DNA of 64,000 nucleotides from JABMMZ01 sp964505065 (GTDB lineage Bacteria > Bacteroidota > Bacteroidia > NS11-12g > UBA955): NCBI GenBank assembly GCA_964505065.1, contig CAZDGF010000007.1:1-64000 (forward strand). Reading direction: 5' to 3'. This document shows, in pieces, positions 10,476 to 20,800 of the stretch (positions are counted from its first letter, which is position 1; each line of letters starts with the position of its first letter). Below the pieces are notes generated by a model. It was not told where the DNA came from and did not search any database. It saw only the letters and a list, made by a program, of their open reading frames with translations. The position numbers and the translations under genes are program-made.

Positions 10476-11702
10476 ATGAATACAAAGTATTACAAACACA
10501 AAATGAAACTGAAATTAATGCGTAAAAAAATTACAACGCTTACACTATTGTGCCTTGCACTTAATGCAAATGCACAAATTTCAATTCAATCTACAGATGT
10601 TCCCTCCCCTGCCAATCAAACTTTCAATTTTCAAACATTTAAACATAATTCTGCTAAACCAAATAATGTTTCAGCTAGTAATAATTTTAATATAGATTTA
10701 TCCTCTCCTATTCCAGATTCTTTAACAAATTGGTATTATGATACAGAAACTGATGCTTTTTTTACCAGCAAGGGAGCTACTTTTAGTACAGATAATTTCA
10801 AGTTTCAAAAACCCAATTATGGTTTTAATATCAGTAAAAAATATGCTCAAAATAGTAATGAAATAAAAGAAATTGGCATATCGTTAGAATACCAAGGCTA
10901 TTCGCTAGGACCCCAAACAGGCAATGCTTTAGATAGCATTACTTTTCCTGCTCAAAATATACTGGGTAGCACGGCTGTTACCTCAATGGCTTTTCCATTA
11001 ACCATTAATAAATCATGGCAATCTAACAGCCGCAAAAGTGTTAATTTTATCATCAATGCCCCTGCTTTTGGGTTGAATAATGCACCATGCAAACAAGTTT
11101 ATTATGATGTAAGAAAAGATACTGTTGTGGGCTGGGGGAAAATGAGAACGTATGTTAATGGCTCGGTAAGCAAATACTATGATGTGCTTATGGTAAAAAC
11201 AGAGCAATATGCCATAGATAGTTTTTTTGTTGGCAATGCCCCTGCAAGCCCTCAGTTGCAAGCAGGTTTTGGTATTCAGCAAGGGCAACGTATAAATTAT
11301 GACAATAGAATAAGTTTTTATCACAAAGGTTCGTATGCGCCATTTGTTCAATATTTTTATGGTGCAAATAATTTTACTAGCCCTGTTTCTATTGCATATA
11401 ACAACAAAAATGTATGGAGTGCAAGTATTAACAATCAAAAAAATAACTACACAAGCTTAATTTATCCAAACCCTAACAATGGCTTGGCTATTAATGTTCA
11501 AATTTCAAACAATCAAATTTTAAGTTTAAATTATACTATTTTAGATATTACAGGAAAAGCAATAGAAAGTAATATATGCAATGCAAGCAATGGCACATTT
11601 ACTATTGATAACAAAAATTTAAACAATGGTATTTACTATTTGAAACTTGAAACCACAGAGGGACAAACAATAGCCAACGAAAAAATAGTAGTAAACAAAT
11701 AA
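10476..11702 (+). CDS. Secreted T9SS cargo protein, unknown domain
   Basis: This 408-residue secreted protein has an N-terminal hydrophobic segment after a basic stretch (MRKKITTLTLLCLALNANAQ lies within the first 40 residues) and ends in a T9SS type A sorting domain (SLIYPNPNNG ... NNGIYYLKLETTEGQ). I do not recognise the roughly 270-residue middle part. The start at 10476 is preferred because it puts the -7 element 32 nt upstream, as in the sibling genes; in-frame ATGs at 10503 and 10518 also keep a signal peptide. It is preceded by palindrome site 1 and probably co-transcribed with the small membrane ORF that follows. The sorting domain is clearly more divergent than those of the three related cargo proteins nearby. 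Confidence 0.85.
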   Translation: MNTKYYKHKMKLKLMRKKITTLTLLCLALNANAQISIQSTDVPSPANQTFNFQTFKHNSAKPNNVSASNNFNIDLSSPIPDSLTNWYYDTETDAFFTSKGATFSTDNFKFQKPNYGFNISKKYAQNSNEIKEIGISLEYQGYSLGPQTGNALDSITFPAQNILGSTAVTSMAFPLTINKSWQSNSRKSVNFIINAPAFGLNNAPCKQVYYDVRKDTVVGWGKMRTYVNGSVSKYYDVLMVKTEQYAIDSFFVGNAPASPQLQAGFGIQQGQRINYDNRISFYHKGSYAPFVQYFYGANNFTSPVSIAYNNKNVWSASINNQKNNYTSLIYPNPNNGLAINVQISNNQILSLNYTILDITGKAIESNICNASNGTFTIDNKNLNNGIYYLKLETTEGQTIANEKIVVNK

Positions 11703-11720
11703 TTATTGATGATTTTTAAT

Positions 11721-11807
11721 ATGGAAAAAACATTTCAAATAATTGGCAAGCTAATGATAGCCTTATTATTAATACTGGCTTTAACTACAATTATTATATT
11801 AATATAA
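11721..11807 (+). CDS. Small single-span membrane peptide, 28 residues
   Basis: The ATG at 11721 gives a 28-residue peptide: a short polar start (MEKTFQIIGKL) followed by about 17 hydrophobic residues to the stop. An in-frame ATG at 11709 would add four residues. It sits 18 bp after a T9SS cargo gene and 27 bp before a strong terminator, so it would be the last cistron of that transcript. Its make-up resembles the 23-residue ORF at 21177, although the sequences do not align well. No family is recognised. That it is translated is inference from position and composition. Confidence 0.45.
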   Translation: MEKTFQIIGKLMIALLLILALTTIIILI

Positions 11808-11834
11808 ACATTAAAAACTAAAACAATGAATACA

Positions 11835-11875
11835 GGGTTTGCCAAGAAAATTTATTCTTGGCAAATCCATTTTTT
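11835..11875 (+). terminator. Terminator before the two-component operon
   Basis: A 14-bp stem with one G-T pair (11835-11848 and 11855-11868) and a 6-nt loop is followed by six T. It separates the cargo/small ORF transcript from the response regulator promoter. Confidence 0.85.
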
Positions 11876-11888
11876 AATATCGTTTTAT

Positions 11889-11896
11889 TACTTTTG
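11889..11896 (+). promoter_or_regulatory. -7 element of the two-component operon
   Basis: TACTTTTG matches TAnnTTTG exactly and lies 28 nt before the response regulator ATG, a spacing typical of this window. No TTG lies at the right distance upstream. The island palindrome is absent here. Confidence 0.55.
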
Positions 11897-11916
11897 TAAA
11901 AAACTATTAAACGATA

Positions 11917-12540
11917 ATGAAAGTATTAATTGCAGATGATCACCCCATCATGCGAGCAGGCGTAATAACATTGATAAGTCAAAAATTTGATGCCATACTA
12001 GAGGCAGATAATGGCTTAGATGCCTATAAAAAAATTATAGCCCAGCAGCCAGAAATAGCCATATTAGACCTTGAAATGCCGAGCCTTAGCGGCTTAGATG
12101 TATGCCGAAAAGTATTAGCAGAAAAACACTCAACAAAGTTTATTATTTTAACATCGCATAAAGAAAAAAAATACTATGACGATGCTATGGCTTGTGGGGT
12201 ATTAGGCTATTTGCAAAAAGATAAGGCTATAGAAGAGCTTTTGGCTTGTATTGCTGCTGTGCAACAAGGGCAAGTATATACCAGTAAAAATATTTTAAAA
12301 ACACTAACAGAAAGCAATCAAAAAAATTCTGTTTTAATAGAAAAATTAACCGCTACAGAAAAATTAATTTTAAAATTTATTACCCAAGGAAAAACCTCTG
12401 CCCAAATAGCTGCCGAAATTTTTATTAGCATTAAAACAGTAGATAACCATAGAAGTAATATAGCCAAGAAATTGAATTTAGAGGGTAAAAACTCGTTGGT
12501 AAAATTTGCATTAGAAAATAGAAATTTATTTAATATCTAA
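11917..12540 (+). CDS. LuxR/NarL-type response regulator
   Basis: This 207-residue cytoplasmic transcription factor has a receiver domain with the acidic pair D7-D8, the phospho-acceptor D51 (in LDLEMPSLSG), T79 and K101. A C-terminal LuxR-type helix-turn-helix follows at about residues 144-190 (LTATEKLILKFITQGKTSAQ and IKTVDNHRSNIAKKL). All phosphorylation residues are present. It is the first gene of an operon with the histidine kinase that begins 4 nt downstream, so the two almost certainly form a pair. Regulators of this class bind as dimers to inverted repeats, which makes it a candidate for the palindromes found at four promoters around it; that link is inference. Confidence 0.95.
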   Translation: MKVLIADDHPIMRAGVITLISQKFDAILEADNGLDAYKKIIAQQPEIAILDLEMPSLSGLDVCRKVLAEKHSTKFIILTSHKEKKYYDDAMACGVLGYLQKDKAIEELLACIAAVQQGQVYTSKNILKTLTESNQKNSVLIEKLTATEKLILKFITQGKTSAQIAAEIFISIKTVDNHRSNIAKKLNLEGKNSLVKFALENRNLFNI

Positions 12541-12544
12541 TTTT

Positions 12545-14518
12545 ATGATTAAAAACTTATTAATTGCTTTATTTCTTTTTCCTTTTTTTTGTTTTTCTCA
12601 AGGGCAAAGTATTGAGGAATTAGAAACTGAAGTAAATAGCTCCAATTGGACCGATTTAGACTCTATAAAAGTAAAAAAATACTATAAATTAGCTTGGACA
12701 TTTTCGCAAACCAATGTTGATAAAAGCATAGCCTACTCCAAAAAAGGTTTTGAACTGGCAAAACAAATTGGTTTCGACCGTTTTTTGTATGTGCTAAAAG
12801 TTACAGATGGCACCACTTATCAGCTTGCTGGCAAAATGGACGAATCCATACAAAGCCTAAAAGAGGGCTTGCAGTATGCCAATAATATCAACTATGAAAA
12901 AGGCATATTGACTGCCCGCAGCACATTGCTAAATACCTATTATTTAAAAGGCGATTTTAAAACAGCATCTAAACTTGCTTACGACAATATAAATTATATG
13001 AAAAGCATTGGCAACACTGCCTTTATTGGCGATGCATACAATATAATTGCCGCTTGCTATATTGAAATGAAAAACCATGAAAAAGCCATCCAATATTTTG
13101 AATTGTATGCCAATTTTAGTGCTAAAAACAACGACCCAGAAGCACAAGCCGTTGCTTATATTAATATATTTGAAACATTGGTTAAATTAAAAAAAATAGA
13201 AAATGCAAAACAATATTTGCAAAAAGCAAAAAAATTAGTGAATAAATCTTTTACACTTTCTACCTTAAATTCTTTAAAAAGCTCTGAAGCCGATTTGCTT
13301 GCTGCCGAAAATAAAAATACTGAAGCAGAAATGATAAGAAAATCTTTGGTGGTTGAAAAAAATCAATCTTCAAATCCTCGTTTTATTTCGGAACAAAACA
13401 GAAAAATGGCTATTGCATTTTATGATAAAAATAACTTAGATTCTGCTTTGTATTATGCTTTAAAAGCAAAGGCGCTTGCAGAAAATTTTTCTTTGCTCAA
13501 CGAACAAATAATAAATGCAGAAATATTAAGCAATATTTATATAGCAAAAGGCAATTTTAAAGAAGCTTATAACCAACAAATAAATTTAAAAATACTATCT
13601 GACTCTATAATGAATCTTGGGATTAAAAAAGAATTTTTAGACCTACAAGAAAAATACGAAACAAAAATTAAAGACGATAAAAACAAACAACTTGAATTAG
13701 AAAAAACAAATAAAACCAAACAATTAAAATTATCAATTTTATTGGGAATTACAGTGGTTTCTATCATCAGTTTTTTTGCATTTTTAATGTATAAAAACAA
13801 ACGTAAAGTTGAAAAACTGAATGCACAAATAACCCAACAAAAAATTGAACTTGAAAAAAGCAATTTATTTAAAGATGAATTGTTTAGTATTATAAGCCAC
13901 GATTTGCGCTCGCCACTAACCAATTTGCAAACGCTTTTATTTATTAAAAACAAAGGCTTATCGCCCAAAGTATTGGAAGCCCACAATGCACAAATACAAC
14001 AATCGCTCTCCAATACTTCTGCCTTATTAGAAAACCTATTACTTTGGAGTACAAAAAATTTAGAAACCGATATTAATATTAAAAAAGAAGAACTATTGCC
14101 TATTGTTATACAAGCCATACAAGATGTAAAAATTCAAAGCGAGCTAAAACAAGTAAGCATTAACATATTGCAAGAGTTAGATACCATTTTTGTAAATGTA
14201 CATTACAGTAAATTTTTATTTTGCTTGCGCAATGTGTTGAGCAATGCCATAAAGTTTTCTTACTCGGATTCGGAAATTACAATTAGTTTTATTGAAAATG
14301 TATTAACCATAAAAGATACTGGCAAAGGCATGAGCCACCAACAAAAAACTGCATTGGAAAGAGGCGATAACACCATAGCTAATTATGGCACAAACGAGGA
14401 AAAAGGAACAGGTATAGGCATGCGTTTGGCTTTTCAATTTTGTAAAGCACAAAAAATTGAAATGCGAATATTCAGCGAAGAAGATAAAGGCACAGAGGTG
14501 CGCTTTTTGTTTAATTAA
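12545..14518 (+). CDS. TPR-containing sensor histidine kinase
   Basis: This 657-residue membrane sensor begins with a signal-like hydrophobic segment (MIKNLLIALFLFPFFCFS). A long helical TPR-type region (about residues 25-390) probably lies in the periplasm. One transmembrane helix follows (about 396-417), then a coiled coil. The HisKA box SIISHDLRSPL has the phospho-accepting H452. The ATPase domain has an N-box (NVLSNAIKF, N563 and N567), DTGKGM and GTGIGMRLA. All catalytic boxes are intact. It follows the response regulator by 4 nt and precedes the methyltransferase by 2 nt, pointing to translation from one message. The ligand is unknown. Confidence 0.93.
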   Translation: MIKNLLIALFLFPFFCFSQGQSIEELETEVNSSNWTDLDSIKVKKYYKLAWTFSQTNVDKSIAYSKKGFELAKQIGFDRFLYVLKVTDGTTYQLAGKMDESIQSLKEGLQYANNINYEKGILTARSTLLNTYYLKGDFKTASKLAYDNINYMKSIGNTAFIGDAYNIIAACYIEMKNHEKAIQYFELYANFSAKNNDPEAQAVAYINIFETLVKLKKIENAKQYLQKAKKLVNKSFTLSTLNSLKSSEADLLAAENKNTEAEMIRKSLVVEKNQSSNPRFISEQNRKMAIAFYDKNNLDSALYYALKAKALAENFSLLNEQIINAEILSNIYIAKGNFKEAYNQQINLKILSDSIMNLGIKKEFLDLQEKYETKIKDDKNKQLELEKTNKTKQLKLSILLGITVVSIISFFAFLMYKNKRKVEKLNAQITQQKIELEKSNLFKDELFSIISHDLRSPLTNLQTLLFIKNKGLSPKVLEAHNAQIQQSLSNTSALLENLLLWSTKNLETDINIKKEELLPIVIQAIQDVKIQSELKQVSINILQELDTIFVNVHYSKFLFCLRNVLSNAIKFSYSDSEITISFIENVLTIKDTGKGMSHQQKTALERGDNTIANYGTNEEKGTGIGMRLAFQFCKAQKIEMRIFSEEDKGTEVRFLFN

Positions 14519-14520
14519 AA

Positions 14521-15108
14521 ATGGAAACACTAATACAGCCCAATATAAAAATAAAGCGAAATAGTATATTTATTATTGAGTTTTTTAAATCATATAAATC
14601 TGTTGGAGCATTAATGACAAGTTCTGGTTATTTAACAAAAAAAATAATTAAAAAAATAGATTTTAAGAATTGTACTACCATTGTAGAAATTGGAGCGGGT
14701 AAAGGGGCTTTTACTTTCGATATTATTAATAATTTAAACGCTAATGCTAAGTTTATAATTTTTGAAAAAAACATTAATTTTTACACTGAAATATCTAAAA
14801 AAATTTGTGATAAAAGAGTTATAATTCTAAATTCTACAGCAGAGAATATGGCATTTGATTTAAAAAAATTAGGTGTTAAGCAAATAGATTGTGTTATTTC
14901 CTCTATACCTCTTTCTAATTTTAGATTATCTTTAAGAGCTAAAATTTTAAATGTAATATATGAATTATTAGCCCCAAATGGTCAATTTATTCAATACAAA
15001 TATTCAATATTGTTAAAAAAAGAAATTACAATTAATTATAGCAATATAAAAACAGAATTTACATTCCTGAATTTTCCGCCTGCATTTATTTTTAACTGTA
15101 AAAAATAA
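14521..15108 (+). CDS. PmtA-like SAM-dependent methyltransferase
   Basis: The 195-residue protein has the SAM-binding motif I VEIGAGKGAFT near residue 60 and a following acidic strand end (FIIFEKN). The N-terminal segment FFKSYKSVGALMTSSGYLTK resembles the start of bacterial phosphatidylethanolamine N-methyltransferases of the PmtA type, which also resemble rRNA adenine dimethylases in fold. If so, it would methylate a lipid headgroup at the inner membrane. It begins 2 nt after the kinase gene and ends 10 nt before a membrane phosphotransferase/sulfatase gene. That context supports an envelope-lipid role over RNA modification, but the substrate is inference. Another class I methyltransferase activity cannot be excluded. 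Confidence 0.75.
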   Translation: METLIQPNIKIKRNSIFIIEFFKSYKSVGALMTSSGYLTKKIIKKIDFKNCTTIVEIGAGKGAFTFDIINNLNANAKFIIFEKNINFYTEISKKICDKRVIILNSTAENMAFDLKKLGVKQIDCVISSIPLSNFRLSLRAKILNVIYELLAPNGQFIQYKYSILLKKEITINYSNIKTEFTFLNFPPAFIFNCKK

Positions 15109-15118
15109 AAACGATACT

Positions 15119-17749
15119 ATGCTAAAAGTAAGAAACTTAAAAATATCAAATTTTAGCATATTTATACTAAAGTTAATGGGTATTTTTATGTTGTTATTAG
15201 CATTAGAAAATACCATAAAAGCAATCTACTTAGGAGCGTCTTTTAGTATTGAAATATTAAAATTAATATTTGGACAAGTATATAATATTTTGTTTTTAAT
15301 CTTATTTTTAGTTGTAATTATCTTACTTGAAAAAATAGGCAAATGGGCTGTTTTAGTTTTGTTTTTTATAATTTTAGTTTATTTTACATTTAATCAATTA
15401 TTTTATGCCATATATTTTACCAATTTTCGTTTGGGCTTTAACCCAGAAGGACAAAATATTAGCATTGATTTACTCAAAGATTCTTTAGTATCGGTAATTG
15501 ATATATCATTTTATATCAATTTAATTGCAATAAGTTTAATCATTATTTTTAGTTTTTATAAATATACTAAGATTGAAAATACATATATTACAAAACCTAT
15601 AAAAAGAAGCGCATTTATTGCATTTAGTTTATTGATATATTTTATTTTTGGATTTATATTCCTTAAACCAAAAAAGATGTCTGAAAATGCTATTTTTAGC
15701 TTGGTTGAAAGCATTTTTTCAAAACATACAGATAACTTTGACTCATTGCTTTCAAATGCAAATTTTAATGAACTATTAACTTTAAAATATGGAGAAAATA
15801 ATTTAACGGATAATGCAATAACAAATTACACAAATCAATATTTAACAGAAAAGAAAAAGTATAACGTAGTTTATATTGTATTAGAATCGGTAGGAGCATT
15901 AAATATTTTAGACAATAAAAACGACTTAGATATTGCACTAACCCCCAATTTATATGCATTAAAAAATAATAGTGTTTTATTTCCTTTTATTTATGATTAT
16001 TTTCCTGCAACTACACGTTCTCATGTACCATTAATTTGTGGGGGCAATAGTATTACTTATGGCAGCGTTAACTCAGAATTAAAATACCCTTACAAAGGCT
16101 CAACTATAATTTCAGAATTTAAAAAAATGAACTATCAAACAGGGTTATTTACAGCCCAATTTATGGATTTTGAAAGCCTTGACACTTTTTATTCATTGCA
16201 ACCTTTTGATGAAAAATATATGCCTGAAAAATTGTCTCGAGATTATACTAATCAATTCAAAATAAACTCGTGGGGCATAGATGAGAAAGAGCCTTTTGAA
16301 AAAATGAAAAATTGGATTATGAATAAAAAAGATAATTCACCTTGGTTTGCAGAGTTTATGAATGCTGGCACACATCACCCTTACTCTGTGCCAAGTGCTT
16401 ATAATGGTCCTTTTATTGGCAATTCTGATATTATAAAATACAAAAATGCTATACATTATTCCGATTTTATTATTGGAAAATTAATTGATTTTTTAAAACA
16501 AAATTCACTTTTAGAAAATACTTTAATATGTGTAAGTGGCGACCATGGCGAGTCTTTTGGCGATAGGCATTATCAAAACTTATTGCATAACAATTATTTA
16601 TACGAAGAAAATATTCGTAATTTCTTTATGGTAATAAACCCCAATATTAAATCTAATTTTATAGTTTCTAATAAAAAAGGCTCTGTAGGCGATATTATGC
16701 CAACCATACTTTCAATATTGAATAATGAAAACAGCAAATGTATGGGGCAAAATTTATTTTCGGAAAATTACCAACAACGCATTCATTATTTTTATAAACA
16801 CAGTTTTCCAGGCACATGGGGGCTAATTGATGGTAAATGGAAATACACAGAAGAAATTACAAAGGGTAGAAATCCCTCCTTATTCAATTTAGAAACCGAC
16901 CCATTTGAGCAAATAAATTTGGCAGAAAACTATCCTGAAATGATAGCCGATTATAATAAAATGATTCCAAATTGGTATATTCAATTAAATAAAATTTATA
17001 GAAATAACTTATCTAATTATACTTCTACCTCTGCCAACGAATTAGATATTAAAGATTTAAGAGCAGAGGGTCCAATTAATATTACATTTGGAAATATTAA
17101 TGAAAAAGATGAATTTAATCCATTACAAAAAATAAATCCAAATGAAAAACTATATGCTTATTTAAAATTAAATCCTTATGCCAATGAAGAAAGGCTGGAG
17201 TGTCAATGGATATCTCCCAGTGGCAAAATTATTTCTACTGAATTTTACTTAAATAAGCTATGGAGTAGTGCGTGGCGTACATTTGAAAGAGAAGGAATAC
17301 TTGAAGAAGGCAAATGGACTTGTATATTAAAAAAAGATGGGAAGGAAATTTTAAAAGGAAATTTTATTATTGATAAAAATGCAACTTTAATTACACCCTA
17401 TCAATACATTTCAGGTCCTACAAAAATGATGTATGGCATAAAAGATAAAATTGGATTTGTAGGATTAGAAACCCTTCATCCCAATGAAAATATTATTGCA
17501 TTTAGCAGTATTAATCCATATCCTATTGACAAAATTTTATTGTATCAATGGGTTTCACCATCAGGAAAAAAATTTAGCTACAATGTTGAATGTAAAGCAG
17601 GATGGAATTATACTTGGCTAGCCTTAAATGAGGGTTCTCCAATGGAAGAGGGTAATTGGAAACTGTATGTTTTTGATAAGCATATTAAGATACTGGAAAG
17701 CAAATTTACAATACACCACGATGCCAAAGTTTTTCAACCTTTGTTTTGA
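15119..17749 (+). CDS. LtaS-like membrane phosphotransferase/sulfatase
   Basis: This 876-residue protein has five transmembrane helices in the first 185 residues. An extracytoplasmic alkaline-phosphatase-superfamily domain follows, with the nucleophile region PATTRSHVPL (T298/T299), NAGTHHPYSVP and the metal site GDHGE at 475-478. The layout matches LTA synthase and phosphoethanolamine transferase families, which move phospho-groups from phospholipids onto envelope acceptors. A sulfatase activity cannot be excluded. After the catalytic domain there are two tandem copies of a roughly 75-residue beta domain (about 678-750 and 790-866), sharing the pattern QWxSPSGK ... EEGxWxxxxxK. This extension is not part of a standard LtaS. 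It is the last gene of the operon with the two-component system and the PmtA-like enzyme. Substrate and acceptor are unknown. Confidence 0.82.
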   Translation: MLKVRNLKISNFSIFILKLMGIFMLLLALENTIKAIYLGASFSIEILKLIFGQVYNILFLILFLVVIILLEKIGKWAVLVLFFIILVYFTFNQLFYAIYFTNFRLGFNPEGQNISIDLLKDSLVSVIDISFYINLIAISLIIIFSFYKYTKIENTYITKPIKRSAFIAFSLLIYFIFGFIFLKPKKMSENAIFSLVESIFSKHTDNFDSLLSNANFNELLTLKYGENNLTDNAITNYTNQYLTEKKKYNVVYIVLESVGALNILDNKNDLDIALTPNLYALKNNSVLFPFIYDYFPATTRSHVPLICGGNSITYGSVNSELKYPYKGSTIISEFKKMNYQTGLFTAQFMDFESLDTFYSLQPFDEKYMPEKLSRDYTNQFKINSWGIDEKEPFEKMKNWIMNKKDNSPWFAEFMNAGTHHPYSVPSAYNGPFIGNSDIIKYKNAIHYSDFIIGKLIDFLKQNSLLENTLICVSGDHGESFGDRHYQNLLHNNYLYEENIRNFFMVINPNIKSNFIVSNKKGSVGDIMPTILSILNNENSKCMGQNLFSENYQQRIHYFYKHSFPGTWGLIDGKWKYTEEITKGRNPSLFNLETDPFEQINLAENYPEMIADYNKMIPNWYIQLNKIYRNNLSNYTSTSANELDIKDLRAEGPINITFGNINEKDEFNPLQKINPNEKLYAYLKLNPYANEERLECQWISPSGKIISTEFYLNKLWSSAWRTFEREGILEEGKWTCILKKDGKEILKGNFIIDKNATLITPYQYISGPTKMMYGIKDKIGFVGLETLHPNENIIAFSSINPYPIDKILLYQWVSPSGKKFSYNVECKAGWNYTWLALNEGSPMEEGNWKLYVFDKHIKILESKFTIHHDAKVFQPLF

Positions 17750-17766
17750 AAATATTTGACTTTGCA

Positions 17767-17816
17767 ATATAGCGGTTAACCCCTATATGATATTAAATTT
17801 TATGATTTGATATTTG
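17767..17816 (+). promoter_or_regulatory. Palindromic operator plus -7 element, site 2
   Basis: The near-palindrome at 17767-17788 has one mismatched pair (left arm ATATAGCGGTT). The -7-like element GATATTTG is at 17809-17816. The centre lies 31.5 nt before the -7 element and the ATG lies 34 nt after its first base. The TATATGAT edge is shared with site 1. No TTG -33 element is present. Confidence 0.72.
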
Positions 17817-17842
17817 TTCCATAAATTCAAAAAAATAAAATT

Positions 17843-20800
17843 ATGAAACATTTATTACTTATTATTACTATATTTATACTGCCTATTATAGGAAATGCTA
17901 AACATAAAATAAAAAATATAGAAAGAAGTGGAGGTGGAATTATTTCTTTTAATAAGCCTAATTCTGGCAAATATGACATTTTATTAAAACCTTTAGCAAT
18001 AAAAAAATATGGTTTCACATTTATAGATAGTGGTTCAGGGTCTGGCTCAACTGGATCTACAGGTTCTGGCTCCACAGGTTCTGGTTCTAATGGCTCTGGT
18101 TCTACTGGCTCTGGTTCGGGCTATAGCACCATTAATATTAATGCTGGCAATACAAATATTTGCGATAGTGGACTTTTAAGAATAGAAATAAATAATACTT
18201 CAAAATATAAAAAATATTGGGTAATAGATTTAACAAATAATAAAGTAATATCAGATAGTTTAATAGGTAATGGAGGAACTTTATATATAAACACGAGTAT
18301 AATCAATTCAACAAGATTATTGGGCTTATCCTCTCAAAACAATACAGGTGCTTCTATGTATTTTGATGGAACAAATGATTATTTAACGGCAACAGGCAGC
18401 ATAGATTCTTCAAAAGGAACATGGGAGGCATGGGTGCAAAAAGATTATTGGACACATAATGATGATATTTTATTTGGAAATAACTTACCTCCTAACAATG
18501 TAAATTCTTTTTATATTTCATTGCATCCTGCAGTAGGTTTTCATTTTAGATACAGTAACGGACCTTATGATTTTGCCGATAATATAGCTTCACAATCTTT
18601 TGCAAACAATAGTTGGCATCATTTGGCTGCTACTTGGCATAAAACGGATAGTAATACCACAATGAAATTATACGTTGATGGCGTTTATGCTGATTCTGGT
18701 ACATCTACCAAAAATTTATCATTTGGTAATAATATATTTATTGGGGGTAATAATACTTATTTTGGGGCAGGAAAAATGGATGATATTAGGGTTTGGAATT
18801 TTGCAAAATCTGAAACACAACTACAAACTGAAATGAATAATTGTGAATTAACAGATACATCAGGTTTAGTATATCATTGGAATTTTAATGAAAGTATAGA
18901 AAAAAGTTTTGTGAAAGATGTTTCCGCTTCTTCAAAAAATTTAATACTAAATAATATGGATACCATAAACAATTGGCAATCAAATAAATTAGATTGTTTA
19001 TATGGAGATACAATTATATTAGACTCAAAACTTATTGTAAATATAGGAAATCCAAATACTTCAGATGTTTATATTACCCATTGTGCTTCTGCATTGCCTT
19101 ATACAAGAAATGGAATAGATTATTATACTGCTGGTAATTATAGCACGCAACATACCAACTTATCTGGCTGCGATAGTACAGAAAGATTGCACTTATCAAT
19201 AAACGACAATGAAATAGAAGTAGAAGGTAACAACACATTAATTTCAGACAATGACGTTACACCAGATGCATCAGACAGCACAGATTTTGGAACTGTAAAT
19301 TCTCCTATTTCTGTAAGCTATAAAATTTTTAATACTGGAAATTATCCTTTGGCTATTTCCAATATTCAATTATCAGGAGCTAATGCCTCAGATTTTAATA
19401 TTGTTCATGCTATAGATACTATTTTTGGATTAGATTCTGCTCAATTGCAGGTAGTATATACGCCAAATGGTTTTGGAATTAGAAATGCAACTGTTAATAT
19501 TTTTAGCAATAATTGTGATATTCCAAACTATAATTTTGATATAATAATAAACAATACAAAATGCCCAATTAGCCAACTTACGGATGCAGATACAATGAAA
19601 AATACACTAAACGATAGTAATTGGATGAGTTGTTCTAATTGGCATCGTTTTGAAATACCAGATTCTATGACAGATGTAGTAATAGATGCAGGAAAAGTAG
19701 CAACTATAAAAAGCGGACAAATACTGAAATGTCATAATCTTACCATTTTGAATGGTGGCAAACTTTTAATGAAATGTGGTGTTTTAAAAATTTATGGGAA
19801 TATTTATACTGAGCAAGCACAAGCCTTATTTGCAGATAGTGGCACAATAGTACTTTCTGGCACAGATACCAATAAAATTTTAGATTGTATTCCACGTATT
19901 TTTAATTTAGAAATAAACAAGCCAAGTGGCATAGTATTGTTAGATTTATATGGTGGATTGGAAATAAAAAACAATATCAATTTTATAAAAGGCATTGTTA
20001 GAAAAACGAGTATTGGCTTAGGCATTGAAATAATGAATGGAGGTAGCAGCTCGGAAGGCAATCCACAAAGTTTTGCTGCTTGTAGAGTGCAAAAATATGG
20101 CAATACAGATTTTATATTCCCTGTAGGAAAAGCAAACAAATGGGCACGTTGTGCAATAAGTAATTTTACAGGCTCTACCTGCGGTGCAGAGTATTTTATA
20201 GAAGGGTATGGCAATTATGATACCACAGCCCCACTTAACAATGTAAGCGTAAATGAATATTGGGATATTGGCACAGATGGCGGCAGTGCAGATGTTTCTT
20301 TACATTGGGAAAACATAGAATTTAGCGGTATAGATTTAAGCCAAAATCCAAACGATTTAAGAGTAGCACATTTTAATTATGATTATGAAAAATGGGAAGA
20401 TATGGGCAATACTGCCAATAGTTTTAACAACCAAGGTTGGGTTACATCTGCCAATGTAAATAATTTTAGCCCTTTTACCTTTGGTAGTTTAACGCCTGCT
20501 ATACCTTTGCCTGTTAATTTTATTAGCTTTACAGCTAAAAAAGCTTCTAACAACACTGCGCTTATAAAATGGCAAACAGCATCAGAAATAAACAATAGCC
20601 ATTTTGAAATAGAACGCAGCTTAGATGGTAAAAACTTTATAAAAATTGGTACAAAAAATGCAAATGGAAATGCCAATAAAATTCAAAACTACCAATACAT
20701 TGATAATACAATTTCAGGCGGAGCTATTAAAGCTTTTTATAGAATAAAACAAGTAGATAATAATGGTAAAAGTACAATTACAAATGTGCAATTAGTTAAT

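Noticed and set aside
11013..11438. 141-residue minus-strand frame within the 10476 cargo gene
   Set aside because: Fully antisense to a gene with a signal peptide and sorting domain, and with no recognisable features.
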